64,000 bases of DNA from Euwallacea fornicatus (Eukaryota; Arthropoda; Insecta; Coleoptera; Curculionidae). Within the stretch, counting starts at the first letter, position 1. Each line of letters starts with the position of its first letter. Positions 25,385-39,472 of this stretch are shown one piece after another. The notes under the pieces were generated by a model. It saw nothing but the letters and a program-made list of their open reading frames with translations. It searched no databases and was not told the origin of the DNA. The position numbers and the translations under genes are program-made. The stretch spans positions 310,001 to 374,000 of the forward strand of contig NW_027096032.1 in assembly GCF_040115645.1 (NCBI RefSeq), written 5' to 3'.

Positions 25385-26131
25385 CCAAATACCTACAAAA
25401 TTTGACCACAGAATCACCTCTTTGAGCACTTCATCATGACTCATAAGGCTTCATTCTGTCTTGGTGAGTTTTCTAGAAAACGAGTAATTTATGTGCTCAA
25501 ACACACAACTTTCGTGACTTTTCAAGATTTGAACCTCCGTAACTTCGGCAAATGAGCTCCAAATACCTTCAAAATTTGACCACAGAATCACCTCTTTGAG
25601 CACTTCATCATGACTCATAAGGCTTCATTCTGTCTTGGTGAGTTTTCTAGAAAACGAGTAATTTATGTGCTCAAACACACATCTTTCGTGACTTTTCAAG
25701 ATTTGAACCTCCGTAACTTCGGCAAATGAGCTCCAAATACCTTCAAAATTTGACCACAGAATCACCTCTTTGATCTCTTCATCATGACTCATAAGGCTTC
25801 ATTCTGTCTTGGTGAGTTTTCTAGAAAACGAGTAATTTATGTGCTCAAACACACATCTTTCGTGACTTTTCAAGATTTGAACCTCCGTAACTTCGGCAAA
25901 TGAGCTCCAAATACCTTCAATATTTATTAACAGAATAACCTCGTTGAGCACTTCATCATGACTCATAAGGCTTCATTCTGTCTTGGTGAGTTTTCTAGAA
26001 AACGAGTAATTTATGTGCTCAAACACACATCTTTCGTGACTTTTCAAGATTTGAACCTCCGTAACTTCGGCAAATGAGCTCCAAATACCTTCAATATTTA
26101 ATAACAGAATAACCTCGTTGAGCACTTCATC

Positions 26132-29100
26132 ATGACTCATAAGGCTTCATTCTGTCTTGGTGAGTTTTCTAGAAAACGAGTAATTTATGTGCTCAAACAC
26201 ACAACTTTCGTGACTTTTCAAGATTTGAACCTCCGTAACTTCGGCAAATGAGCTCCAAATACCTACAAAATTTGACCACAGAATCACCTCTTTGAGCACT
26301 TCATCATGACTCATAAGGCTTCATTCTGTCTTGGTGAGTTTTCTAGAAAACGAGTAATTTATGTGCTCAAACACACAACTTTCGTGACTTTTCAAGATTT
26401 GAACCTCCGTAACTTCGGCAAATGAGCTCCAAATACCTTCAAAATTTGATCACAGAATCACCTCTTTGAGCACTTCATCATGACTCATAAGGCTTCATTC
26501 TGTCTTGGTGAGTTTTCTAGAAAACGAGTAATTTATGTGCTCAAACACACATCTTTCGTGACTTTTCAAGATTTGAACCTCCGTAACTTCGGCAAATGAG
26601 CTCCAAATACCTTCAAAATTTGACCACAGAATCACCTCTTTGATCTCTTCATCATGACTCATAAGGCTTCATTCTGTCTTGGTGAGTTTTCTAGAAAACG
26701 AGTAATTTATGTGCTCAAACACACATCTTTCGTGACTTTTCAAGATTTGAACCCCCGTAACTTCGGCAAATGAGCTCCAAATACCTTCAATATTTATTAA
26801 CAGAATAACCTCGTTGAGCACTTCATCATGACTCATAAGGCTTCATTCTGTCTTGGTGAGTTTTCTAGAGAACGTCTAATTTATGTGCTCAAACACACAA
26901 CTTTCGTGACTTTTCCAGCTTTGAACCTCGTAACTTCGGCAAATGAGCTCCAAATACCTTCAAAATTTGACCACAGAATCACCTCTTTGAGCACTTCATT
27001 ATGACTCATAAGGCTTCATTCTGTCTTGGTGAGTTTTCTAGAAAACGAGTAATTTATGTGCTCAAACACACAACTTTCGTGACTTTTCAAGATTTGAACC
27101 TCCGTAACTTCGGCAAATGAGCTCCAAATACCTTCAAAATTTGACCACAGAATCACCTCTTTGAGCACTTCATCATGACTCATAAGGCTTCATTCTGTCT
27201 TGGTGAGTTTTCTAGAAAACGAGTAATTTATGTGCTCAAACACACATCTTTCGTGACTTTTCAAGATTTGAACCTCCGTAACTTCGGCAAATGAGCTCCA
27301 AATACCTTCAAAATTTGACCACAGAATCACCTCTTTGATCTCTTCATCATGACTCATAAGGCTTCATTCTGTCTTGGTGAGTTTTCTAGAAAACGTGTAA
27401 TTTATGTGCTCAAACACACATCTTTCGTGACTTTTCAAGATTTGAACCTCCGTAACTTCGGCAAATGAGCTCCAAATACCTTCAATATTTATTAACAGAA
27501 TAACCTCGTTGAGCACTTCATCATGACTCATAAGGCTTCATTCTGTCTTGGTGAGTTTTCTAGAAAACGAGTAATTTATGTGCTCAAACACACATCTTTC
27601 GTGACTTTTCAAGATTTGAACCTCCGTAACTTCGGCAAATGAGCTCCAAATACCTTCAATATTTAATAACAGAATAACCTCGTTGAGCACTTCATCATGA
27701 CTCATAAGGCTTCATTCTGTCTTGGTGAGTTTTCTAGAAAACGAGTAATTTATGTGCTCAAACACACATCTTTCGTGACTTTTCAAGATTTGAACCTACG
27801 TAACTTCGGCAAATGAGCTCCAAATACCTTCAAAATTTGACCACAGAATCACCTCTTTGAGCACTTCATCATGACTCATAAGGCTTCATTCTGTCCTGGT
27901 GAGTTTTCTAGAGAACGTCTAATTTATGTGCTCAAACACACAACTTTCGTGACTTTTCCAGCTTTGAACCTCGTAACTTCGGCAAATGAGCTCCAAATAC
28001 CTTCAAAATTTGACCACAGAATCACCTCTTTGAGGACTTCATCATGACTCATAAGGCTTCATTCTGTCTTGGTGAGTTTTCTAGAAAACGAGTAATTTAT
28101 GTGCTCAAACACACATCTTTCGTGACTTTTCAAGATTTGAACCTACGTAACTTCGGCAAATGAGCTCCAAATACCTTCAAAATTTGACCACAGAATCACC
28201 TCTTTGAGCACTTCATCATGACTCATAAGGCTTCATTCTGTCTTGGTGAGTTTTCTAGAGAACGTCTAATTTATGTGCTCAAACACACAACTTTCGTGAC
28301 TTTTCCAGCTTTGAACCTCGTAACTTCGGCAAATGAGCTCCAAATACCTTCAAAATTTGACCACAGAATCACCTCTTTGAGCACTTCATCATGACTCATA
28401 AGGCTTCATTCTGTCTTGATGAGTTTTCTAGAAAACGAGTAATTTATGTGCTCAAACACACAACTTTCGTGACTTTTCAAGATTTGAACCTCCGTAACTT
28501 CGGCAAATGAGCTCCAAATACCTACAAAATTTGACCACAGAATCACCTCTTTGAGCACTTCATCATGACTCATAAGGCTTCATTCTGTCTTGGTGAGTTT
28601 TCTAGAGAACGTCTAATTTATGTGCTCAAACACACAACTTTCGTGACTTTTCCAGCTTTGAACCTCGTAACTTCGGCAAATGAGCTCCAAATACCTTCAA
28701 AATTTGACCACAGAATCACCTCTTTGATCTCTTCATCATGACTCATAAGGCTTCATTCTGTCTTGGTGAGTTTTCTAGAAAACGAGTAATTTATGTGCTC
28801 AAACACACATCTTTCGTGACTTTTCAAGATTTGAACCTCCGTAACTTCGGCAAATGAGCTCCAAATACCTTCAATATTTATTAACAGAATAACCTCGTTG
28901 AGCACTTCATCATGACTCATAAGGCTTCATTCTGTCTTGGTGAGTTTTCTAGAAAACGAGTAATTTATGTGCTCAAACACACATCTTTCGTGACTTTTCA
29001 AGATTTGAACCTCCGTAACTTCGGCAAATGAGCTCCAAATACCTTCAATATTTAATAACAGAATAACCTCGTTGAGCACTTCATCATGACTCATAAGGCT

Positions 29101-29570
29101 TTATTCTGTCTTGGTGAGTTTTCTAGAAAACGAGTAATTTATGTGCTCAAACACACATCTTTCGTGACTTTTCAAGATTTGAACCTCCGTAACTTCGGCA
29201 AATGAGCTCCAAATACCTTCAATATTTAATAACAGAATAACCTCGTTGAGCACTTCATCATGACTCAAAAGGCTTCATTCTGTCTTGGTGAGTTTTCTAG
29301 AAAACGAGTAATTTATGTGCTCAAAGACACATCTTTCCTGACTTTTCAAGATTTGAATCTCAGGAACTTCGGCAAATGAGCTCCAAATACCTTCCAAATT
29401 TGACAACAGAATCACCTCGTGGAGCACTTCATCATGACTCAAAAGGCTTCATTCTGTCTTGGTGAGTTTTCTAGAAAACGAGTAATTTATGTGCTCAAAC
29501 ACACATCATTCGTGACTTTTCCAGCTTTGAACCTCCGTAACTTCGGCAAATGAGCTCCAAATACCTTCAA
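26132..29570 (+). repeat. Large segmental duplication B, copy 2 (about 3.4 kb)
   Basis: Partner of 20395-24180. Relative to copy 1 it lacks two units after gaacccccgtaac (the T-b and F(gaggac)-b neighbourhood near 21.05-21.4 kb). It has one extra D0 unit near 27.3 kb (with aaaacgtgtaattt) and lacks one c-bearing unit near 23.3-23.5 kb. Copy 1 holds a T/F chimeric unit at 23298 that has no counterpart here. Beyond about 29570 the two contexts differ. Confidence 0.92.
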
Positions 29571-29729
29571 TATTTAATAACAGAATAACCTCGTTGAGCA
29601 CTTCATCATGACTCATAAGGCTTCATTCTGTCTTGGTGAGTTTTCTAGAAAACGAGTAATTTATGTGCTCAAACACACAACTTTCGTGACTTTTCAAGAT
29701 TTGAACCTCCGTAACTTCGGCAAATGAGC

Positions 29730-30078
29730 TCCAAATACCTTCAAAATTTGACAACAGAATAACCTCGTGGAGCTCGTCATCATGACTCATAAGGCTTCAT
29801 TCTTTCTTGGTGAGTTTTCTAGAAAACGAGTAATTTATGTGCTCAAACACACAACTTTCGTGACTTTTCCAGTTTTGAAACTCGTAACTTCGGCAAATGA
29901 GCTCCAAATGCCTTCAAAATTCGACAACAGAACCACCTCGTGAAGCTCTTCATCATGATTTCATAAGGCTTCATTCTGTCTTGGTGAGTTCTCTAGAAAA
30001 AGAGGAATTTATGTGCTCAAACACACATCTTTCGCGACTTTTCAAGATTTGAACCTCCGTAACTTCGACAAATGAGCT
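29730..30078 (+). repeat. G-c'-P segment, also present at 34601-34948
   Basis: A G unit with the rare cattctttcttgg (29801) runs into a c' end with ccagttttgaaactcg and then a P unit at 29904. The same set occurs 4,870 bp downstream (28 units minus 2) with cattctttcttgg at 34671, ccagttttgaacctcg and P at 34774. The downstream P ends as a d unit (cctgac, aatctcagg), so the match stops inside it. Confidence 0.8.
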
Positions 30079-31468
30079 CCAAATACCTACAAAATTTGAC
30101 CACAGAATCACCTCTTTGAGCACTTCATCATGACTCATAAGGCTTCATTCTGTCTTGGTGAGTTTTCTAGAAAACGAGTAATTTATGTGCTCAAACACAT
30201 AACTTTCGTGACTTTTCAAGATTTGAACCTCCGTAACTTCGGCAAATGAGCTCCAAATACCTACAAAATTTGACCACAGAATCACCTCTTTGAGTACTTC
30301 ATCATGACTCATAAAGCTTCATTCTGTCTTCGTGAGTTTTCTAGAGAACGTCTAATTTATGTGCTCAAACACACAACTTTCGTGACTTTTCCAGCTTTGA
30401 ACCTCGTAACTTCGGCAAATGAGCTCCAAATACCTTCAAAATTTGACCACAGAATCACCTCTTTGAGCACTTCATCATGACTCATAAGGCTTCATTCTGT
30501 CTTGATGAGTTTTCTAGAAAACGAGTAATTTATGTGCTCAAACACACAACTTTCGTGACTTTTCAAGATTTGAACCTCCGTAACTTCGGCAAATGAGCTC
30601 CAAATACCTACAAAATTTGACCACAGAATCACCTCTTTGAGCACTTCATCATGACTCATAAGGCTTCATTCTGTCTTGGTGAGTTTTCTAGAGAACGTCT
30701 AATTTATGTGCTCAAACACACAACTTTCGTGACTTTTCCAGCTTTGAACCTCGTAACTTCGGCAAATGAGCTCCAAATACCTACAAAATTTGACCACAGA
30801 ATCACCTCTTTGAGCACTTCATCATGACTCATAGGGCTTCATTCTGTCTTCGTGAGTTTTCTAGAAAACGAGTAATTTATGTGCTCAAACACACATCTTT
30901 CGTGACTTTTCAAGATTTGAACCTACGTAACTTCGGCAAATGAGCTCCAAATACCTTCAAAATTTGACAACAGAATCACCTCGTGGAGCTCTTCATCATG
31001 ACTAATAAGGCTTCATTCTGTCTTGGTGAGTTTTCTAGAAAACGAGTAATTTATGTGCTCAAACACACTTCTTTCCTGACTTTTCAAGATTTGAATCTCA
31101 GGAACTTCGGCAAATGAGCTCCAAATACCTTCAAAATTTGACCACAGAATCACCTCTTTGATCTCTTCATCATGACTAATAAGGCTTCATTCTGTCTTGG
31201 TGAGTTTTCTAGAAAACGAGTAATTTATGTGCTCAAACACACAACTTTCGTGACTTTTCAAGATTTGAACCTCCGTAACTTCGGCAAATGAGCTCCAAAT
31301 ACCTACAAAATTTGACCACAGAATCACCTCTTTGAGCACTTCATCATGACTCATAAGGCTTCATTCTGTCTTGGTGAGTTTTCTAGAAAACGAGTAATTT
31401 ATGTGCTCAAACACACATCTTTCGTGACTTTTCAAGATTTGAACCTCCGTAACTTCGGCAAATGAGCT

Positions 31469-31950
31469 CCAAATACCTTCAAAATTTGACCACAGAATCA
31501 CCTCTTTGATCTCTTCATCATGACTCATAAGGCTTCATTCTGTCTTGGTGAGTTTTCTAGAAAACGAGTAATTTATGTGCTCAAACACACATCTTTCGTG
31601 ACTTTTCAAGATTTGAACCTCCGTAACTTCGGCAAATGAGCTCCAAATACCTTCAATATTTATTAACAGAATAACCTCGTTGAGCACTTCATCATGACTC
31701 ATAAGGCTTCATTCTGTCTTGGTGAGTTTTCTAGAAAACGAGGAATTTATGTGCTCAAACACACATCTTTCGTGACTTTTCAAGATTTGAACCTCCGTAA
31801 CTTCGGCAAATGAGCTCCAAATACCTTCAATATTTATTAACAGAATAACCTCGTTGAGCACTTCATCATGACTCATAAGGCTTCATTCTGTCTTGGTGAG
31901 TTTTCTAGAAAACGAGTAATTTATGTGCTCAAACACACATCTTTCGTGAC
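31469..31950 (+). repeat. D0-b, T(gga)-b, T segment, repeated 870 bp downstream
   Basis: D0-b at 31469, T with aaaacgaggaattt at 31643 and T at 31817 are matched by 32339, 32513 and 32687, exactly five units later. The third unit ends as c' in copy 1 and as b in copy 2. A P-like unit at 31990 is unusual: it keeps the intact palindrome ttttctagaaaac and ggcaaatg while having gaaccacc, gatttcat and cgcgac. Confidence 0.8.
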
Positions 31951-33556
31951 TTTTCCAGCTTTGAACCTCGTAACTTCGGCAAATGAGCTCCAAATGCCTT
32001 CAAAATTTGACAACAGAACCACCTCGTGAAGCTCTTCATCATGATTTCATAAGGCTTCATTCTGTCTTGGTGAGTTTTCTAGAAAACGAGGAATTTATGT
32101 GCTCAAACACACATCTTTCGCGACTTTTCAAGATTTGAACCTCCGTAACTTCGGCAAATGAGCTCCAAATACCTTCAAAATTTGACCACAGAATCACCTC
32201 TTTGATCTCTTCATCATGACTCATAAGGCTTCATTCTGTCTTGGTGAGTTTTCTAGAAAACGAGTAATTTATGTGCTCAAACACACATCTTTCGTGACTT
32301 TTCAAGATTTGAACCTCCGTAACTTCGGCAAATGAGCTCCAAATACCTTCAAAATTTGACCACAGAATCACCTCTTTGATCTCTTCATCATGACTCATAA
32401 GGCTTCATTCTGTCTTGGTGAGTTTTCTAGAAAACGAGTAATTTATGTGCTCAAACACACATCTTTCGTGACTTTTCAAGATTTGAACCTCCGTAACTTC
32501 GGCAAATGAGCTCCAAATACCTTCAATATTTATTAACAGAATAACCTCGTTGAGCACTTCATCATGACTCATAAGGCTTCATTCTGTCTTGGTGAGTTTT
32601 CTAGAAAACGAGGAATTTATGTGCTCAAACACACATCTTTCGTGACTTTTCAAGATTTGAACCTCCGTAACTTCGGCAAATGAGCTCCAAATACCTTCAA
32701 TATTTATTAACAGAATAACCTCGTTGAGCACTTCATCATGACTCATAAGGCTTCATTCTGTCTTGGTGAGTTTTCTAGAAAACGAGTAATTTATGTGCTC
32801 AAACACACATCTTTCGTGACTTTTCAAGATTTGAACCTCCGTAACTTCGGCAAATGAGCTCCAAATACCTTCAATATTTATTAACAGAATAACCTCGTTG
32901 AGCACTTCATCATGACTCATAAGGCTTCATTCTGTCTTGGTGAGTTTTCTAGAAAACGAGGAATTTATGTGCTCAAACACACATCTTTCGCGACTTTTCA
33001 AGATTTGAACCTCCGTAACTTCGACAAATGAGCTCCAAATACCTACAAAATTTGACCACAGAATCACCTCTTTGAGCACTTCATCATGACTCATAAGGCT
33101 TCATTCTGTCTTGGTGAGTTTTCTAGAAAACGAGTAATTTATGTGCTCAAACACACAACTTTCGTGACTTTTCAAGATTTGAACCTCCGTAACTTCGGCA
33201 AATGAGCTCCAAATACCTTCAAAATTTGACAACAGAATAACCTCGTGGAGCTCGTCATCATGACTCATAAGGCTTCATTCTGTCTTGGTGAGTTTTCTAG
33301 AAAACGAGTAATTTATGTGCTCAAACACACATCTTTCGTGACTTTTCAAGATTTGAACCTCCGTAACTTCGGCAAATGAGCTCCAAATACCTTCAAAATT
33401 TGACAACAGAATCACCTCGTGGAGCTCTTCATCATGACTAATAAGGCTTCATTCTGTCTTGGTGAGTTTTCTAGAAAACGAGTAATTTATGTGCTCAAAC
33501 ACACTTCTTTCCTGACTTTTCAAGATTTGAATCTCAGGAACTTTGGCAAATGAGCT

Positions 33557-34252
33557 CCAAATACCTTCAAAATTTGACCACAGAATCACCTCTTTGATCT
33601 CTTCATCATGACTAATAAGGCTTCATTCTGTATTGGTGAGTTTTCTAGAAAACGAGTAATTTATGTGCTCAAACACACTTCTTTCCTGACTTTTCAAGAT
33701 TTGAATCTCAGGAACTTCGGCAAATGAGCTCCAAATACCTTCAAAATTTGACCACAGAATCACCTCTTTGATCTCTTCATCATGACTAATAAGGCTTCAT
33801 TCTGTCTTCGTGAGTTTTCTAGAAAACGAGTAATTTATGTGCTCAAAGACACATCTTTCGTGACTTTTCAAGATTTGAACCTCCGTAACTTCGGCAAATG
33901 AGCCCCAAATACCTTCAAAATTTGACCACAGAATCACCTCTTTGATCTCTTCATCATGACTAATAAGGCTTCATTCTGTCCTGGTGAGTTTTCTAGAAAA
34001 CGAGTAATTTATGTGCTCAAACACACTTCTTTCCTGACTTTTCAAGATTTGAATCTCAGGAACTTCGGCAAATGAGCTCCAAATACCTTCAAAATTTGAC
34101 CACAGAATCACGTCTTTGATCTCTTCATCATGACTAATAAGGCTTCATTCTGTCTTCGTGAGTTTTCTAGAAAACGAGTAATTTATGTGCTCAAAGACAC
34201 ATCTTTCGTGACTTTTCAAGATTTGAACCTCCGTAACTTCGGCAAAGGAGCT
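33557..34252 (+). repeat. Two-unit repeat D-d / D-(caaagacac), two copies
   Basis: Units at 33557 (D-d, with ctgtattggtg) and 33731 (D with tcgtgag, tcaaagacac) are followed by 33905 (D-d, gtcctggtg) and 34079 (D with tcgtgag, tcaaagacac). The unit at 33905 is preceded by gagcc instead of gagct, losing the SacI site. The next unit (34253) is divergent, with aaaggagctcc, gtgctgaaac, acatacctttc and gtgaattttc. Confidence 0.8.
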
Positions 34253-34948
34253 CCAAATACCTTCAATATTTAATAACAGAATAACCTCGTTGAGCACTTC
34301 ATCATGACTCATAAGGCTTCATTCTGTCTTGGTGAGTTTTCTAGAAAACGAGTAATTTATGTGCTGAAACACATACCTTTCGTGAATTTTCAAGATTTGA
34401 ACCTCCGTAACTTCGGCAAATGAGCCCCAAATACCTTCAAAATTTGACCACAGAATCACCTCTTTGATCTCTTCATCATGACTCATAAGGCTTCATTCTG
34501 TCTTGGTGAGTTTTCTAGAAAACGGGTAGTTTATGTGCTCAAACACACATCTTTCGTGACTTTTCAAGATTTGAACCTACGTAACTTCGGCAAATGAGCT
34601 CCAAATACCTTCAAAATTTGACAACAGAATAACCTCGTGGAGCTCGTCATCATGACTCATAAGGCTTCATTCTTTCTTGGTGAGTTTTCTAGAAAACGAG
34701 TAATTTATGTGCTCAAACACACAACTTTCGTGACTTTTCCAGTTTTGAACCTCGTAACTTCGGCAAATGAGCTCCAAATGCCTTCAAAATTTGACAACAG
34801 AACCACCTCGTGAAGCTCTTCATCATGATTTCATAAGGCTTCATTCTGTCTTGGTGAGTTCTCTAGAAAAAGAGGAATTTATGTGCTCAAACACACATCT
34901 TTCCTGACTTTTCAAGATTTGAATCTCAGGAACTTCGGCAAATGAACT

Positions 34949-35470
34949 CCAAATACCTTCAAAATTTGACAACAGAATCACCTCGTGGAGTTCTTCATCA
35001 TGACTCATAAGGCTTCATTGTATCTTGGTGAATTTTCTAGAAAACGAGTAAATTAAGTGCTCAAACACACATCTTTCGTGACTTTTCCAGATTTGAACCT
35101 CCATAACTTCGGCAAATGAGCTCCAAATACCTTCAAAATTTGACAACAGAATAACCTCGTGGAGTTCTTCATCATGACTCATAAGGCTTCATTGTATCTT
35201 GGTGAATTTTCTAGAAAACGAGTAAATTAAGTGCTCAAACACACATCTTTCGTGACTTTTCCAGATTTGAACCTCCGTAACTTCGGCAAATGAGCTCCAA
35301 ATACCTTCAAAATTTGACAACAGAATAACCTCGTGGAGTTCTTCATCATGACTCATAAGGCTTCATTGTATCTTGGTGAATTTTCTAGAAAACGAGTAAA
35401 TTAAGTGCTCAAACACAAATCTTTCGTGACTTTTCCAGATTTGAACCTCCGTAACTTCGGCAAATGAGCT
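34949..35470 (+). repeat. Run of three e-type units
   Basis: Three consecutive 174-bp units share gtggagttcttc, cattgtatcttgg, ggtgaatttt, gtaaattaagtg and ttttccagatttg. Elsewhere e units occur singly, always with this full set of linked changes, so e is a coherent lineage that was locally triplicated here. The first copy is preceded by aatgaactcc (SacI site lost). Confidence 0.88.
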
Positions 35471-35818
35471 CCAAATACCTTCAAAATTTGACAACAGAAT
35501 AACCTCGTTGAGCACTTCATCATGACTCATAATGCTTCATTCCGTCTTGGTGAGTTTTCTAGAAAACGAGTAATTTATGTGCTCAAACACACAACTTTCG
35601 TGACTTTTCCAGCTTTGAACCTCGTAACTTCGGCAAATGAGCTCCAAATGCCTTCAAAATTTGACAACAGAACCACCTCGTGAAGCTCTTCATCATGATT
35701 TCATAAGGCTTCATTCTGTCTTGGTGAGTTCTCTAGAAAAAGAGGAATTTATGTGCTCAAACACACATCTTTCGTGACTTTTCAAGATTTGAACCTCCGT
35801 AACTTCGGCAAATGAGCT

Positions 35819-37210
35819 CCAAATACCTACAAAATTTGACCACAGAATCACCTCTTTGAGCAATTCATCATGACTCATAAGGCTTCATTCTGTCTTCGTG
35901 AGTTTTCTAGAAAACGAGTAATTTATGTGCTCAAACACACATCTTTCGTGACTTTTCAAGATTTGAACCTACGTAACTTCGGCAAATGAGCTCCAAATAC
36001 CTTCAAAATTTGACAACAGAATCACCTCGTGGAGCTCTTCATCATGACTAATAAGGCTTCATTCTGTCTTGGTGAGTTTTCTAGAAAACGAGTAATTTAT
36101 GTGCTCAAACACACTTCTTTCCTGACTTTTCAAGATTTGAATCTCAGGAACTTCGGCAAATGAGCTCCAAATACCTTCAAAATTTGACCACAGAATCACC
36201 TCTTTGATCTCTTCATCATGACTAATAAGGCTTCATTCTGTCTTGGTGAGTTTTCTAGAAAACGAGTAATTTATGTGCTCAAACACACTTCTTTCCTGAC
36301 TTTTCAAGATTTGAATCTCAGGAACTTCGGCAAATGAGCTCCAAATACCTTCAAAATTTGACCACAGAATCACCTCTTTGATCTCTTCATCATGACTAAT
36401 AAGGCTTCATTCTATCTTGGTGAGTTTTCTAGAAAACGAGTAATTTATGTGCTCAAACACACATCTTTCCTGACTTTTCAAGATTTGAATCTCAGGAACT
36501 TCGACAAATGAGCTCCAAATACCTACAAAATTTGACAACAGAATAACCTCGTGGAGCTCGTCATCATGACTCATAAGGCTTCATTCTGTCTTGGTGAGTT
36601 TTCTAGAAAACGAGTAATTTATTTGCTCAAACACACATCTTTCGTGACTTTTCAAGATTTGAACCTCCGTAACTTCGGCAAATGAGCTCCAAATACCTAC
36701 AAAATTTGACCACAGAATCACCTCTTTGAGCACTTCATCATGACTCATAAGGCTTCATTCTGTCTTCGTGAGTTTTCTAGAAAACGAGTAATTTATGTGC
36801 TCAAACACACATCTTTCGTGACTTTTCAAGATTTGAACCTACGTAACTTCGGCAAATGAGCTCCAAATACCTTCAAAATTTGACAACAGAATCACCTCGT
36901 GGAGCTCTTCATCATGACTAATAAGGCTTCATTCTGTCTTGGTGAGTTTTCTAGAAAACGAGTAATTTATGTGCTCAAACACACTTCTTTCCTGACTTTT
37001 CAAGATTTGAATCTCAGGAACTTCGGCAAATGAGCTCCAAATACCTTCAAAATTTGACCACAGAATCACCTCTTTGATCTCTTCGTCATGACTAATAAGG
37101 CTTCATTCTATCTTGGTGAGTTTTCTAGAAAACGAGTAATTTATGTGCTCAAACACACATCTTTCCTGACTTTTCAAGATTTGAATCTCAGGAACTTCGG
37201 CAAATGAGCT
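35819..37210 (+). repeat. Imperfect tandem block Y, S-d, D ... (offset 870 bp)
   Basis: Y(tcgtgag)-b-acgtaac, S-d, D-d, D(ctatc) at 35819-36514 is followed, after a Y/G chimeric unit at 36515, by Y, S-d, D(ctatc) at 36689-37210. The second copy lacks one D-d unit. The D unit at 37037 has cttcgtcatg. Confidence 0.78.
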
Positions 37211-37732
37211 CCAAATACCTTCAAAATTTGACAACAGAATCACCTCGTGGAGTTCTTCATCATGACTCATAAGGCTTCATTGTATCTTGGTGAATTTTCT
37301 AGAAAACGAGTAAATTAAGTGCTCAAACACACATCTTTCGTGACTTTTCCAGATTTGAATCTCAGGAACTTCGGCAAATGAGCTCCAAATACCTTCAAAA
37401 TTTGACAACAGAATCACCTCGTGGAGCTCTTCATCATGACTCATAAGGCTTCATTCTGTCTTGGTGAGTTTTCTAGAAAACGAGTAATTTATGTGCTCAA
37501 ACACACATCTTTCGTGACTTTTCCAGATTTGAATCTCAGGAACTTCGGCAAATGAGCTCCAAATACCTTCAAAATTTGACAACAGAATCACCTCGTGGAG
37601 CTCTTCATCATGACTAATAAGGCTTCATTCTGTCTTGGTGAGTTTTCTAGAAAACGAGTAATTTATGTGCTCAAACACACTTCTTTCCTGACTTTTCAAG
37701 ATTTGAATCTCAGGAACTTCGGCAAATGAGCT

Positions 37733-38602
37733 CCAAATACCTTCAAAATTTGACCACAGAATCACCTCTTTGATCTCTTCATCATGACTAATAAGGCTTC
37801 ATTCTGTCTTGGTGAGTTTTCTAGAAAACGAGTAATTTATGTGCTCAAACACACTTCTTTCCTGACTTTTCAAGATTTGAATCTCAGGAACTTCGGCAAA
37901 TGAGCTCCAAATACCTTCAAAATTTGACCACAGAATCACCTCTTTGATCTCTTCATCATGACTAATAAGGCTTTATTCTGTCTTGGTGAGTTTTCTAGAA
38001 AACGAGTAATTTATGTGCTCAAACACACTTCTTTCCTGACTTTTCAAGATTTGAATCTCAGGAACTTCGGCAAATGAGCTCCAAATACCTTCAAAATTTG
38101 ACCACAGAATCACCTCTTTGATCTCTTCATCATGACTAATAAGGCTTCATTCTGTCTTCGTGAGTTTTCTAGAAAACGAGTAATTTATGTGCTCAAACAC
38201 ACTTCTTTCCTGACTTTTCAAGATTTGAATCTCAGGAACTTCGGCAAATGAGCTCCAAATACCTTCAAAATTTGACCACAGAATCACCTCTTTGATCTCT
38301 TCATCATGACTCATAAGGCTTCATTCTGTCTTGGTGAGTTTTCTAGAAAACGAGTAATTTATGTGCTCAAACACACTTCTTTCCTGACTTTTCAAGATTT
38401 GAATCTCAGGAACTTCGGCAAATGAGCTCCAAATACCTTCAAAATTTGACCACAGAATCACCTCTTTGATCTCTTCATCATGACTAATAAGGCTTCATTC
38501 TGTCTTCGTGAGTTTTCTAGAAAACGAGTAATTTATGTGCTCAAACACACATCTTTCGTGACTTTTCCAGATTTGAACCTCCGTAACTTCGACAAATGAG
38601 CT
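37733..38602 (+). repeat. Run of five D units
   Basis: Starts are 37733, 37907, 38081, 38255 and 38429. The first four are D-d; the fifth ends as b with ccag and cgacaaatg. Differences are minor: ggctttattctg in the second, tcgtgag in the third and fifth, actcat in the fourth. This is the simplest, nearly single-unit homogenised patch of the D lineage. Confidence 0.82.
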
Positions 38603-38776
38603 CCAAATACCTACAAAATTTGACCACAGAATCACCTCTTTGAGCACTTCATCATGACTCATAAGGCTTCATTCTGTCTTGGTGAGTTTTCTAGAAAACG
38701 AGTAATTTATGTGCTCAAACACACAACTTTCGTGACTTTTCAAGATTTGAACCTCCGTAACTTCGGCAAATGAGCT

Positions 38777-39472
38777 CCAAATACCTTCAAAATTTGACAA
38801 CAGAATAACCTCGTGGAGCTCGTCATCATGACTCATAAGGCTTCATTCTGTCTTGGTGAGTTTTCTAGAAAACGAGTAATTTATGTGCTCAAACACACAT
38901 CTTTCGTGACTTTTCAAGATTTGAACCTCCGTAACTTCGGCAAATGAGCTCCAAATACCTACAAAATTTGACCACAGAATCACCTCTTTGAGCACTTCAT
39001 CATGACTCATAAGGCTTCATTCTGTCTTGGTGAGTTTTCTAGAAAACGAGTAATTTATGTGCTCAAACACACTTCTTTCCTGAATTTTCAAGATTTGAAT
39101 CTCAGGAACTTCGGCAAATGAGCTCCAAATACCTTCAAAATTTGACCACAGAATCACCTCTTTGATCTCTTCATCATGACTAATAAGGCTTCATTCTGTC
39201 TTGGTGAGTTTTCTAGAAAACGAGTAATTTATGAGCTCAAACACACTTCTTTCCTGACTTTTCAAGATTTGAACCTACGTAACTTCGGCAAATGAGCTCC
39301 AAATACCTTCAAAATTTGACAACAGAATCATCTCGTTGAGTTCTTCATCATGACTCATAAGGCTTCATTGTATCTTGGTGAATTTTCTAGAAAACGAGTA
39401 AATTAAGTGCTCAAACACACATCTTTCGTGACTTTTCCAGATTTGAACCTCCGTAACTTCGGCAAATGAGCT
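38777..39472 (+). repeat. Four-unit higher-order repeat, copy 1 (696 bp)
   Basis: Units are G-b, Y-d with cctgaattttc, D-d with tttatgagctc and acgtaac, and e with aatcatctcgttgagttc. The same four follow at 39473-40168 with each private mark exactly 696 bp on (cctgaatttt 39080/39776; tatgagctc 39230/39926). Confidence 0.93.
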
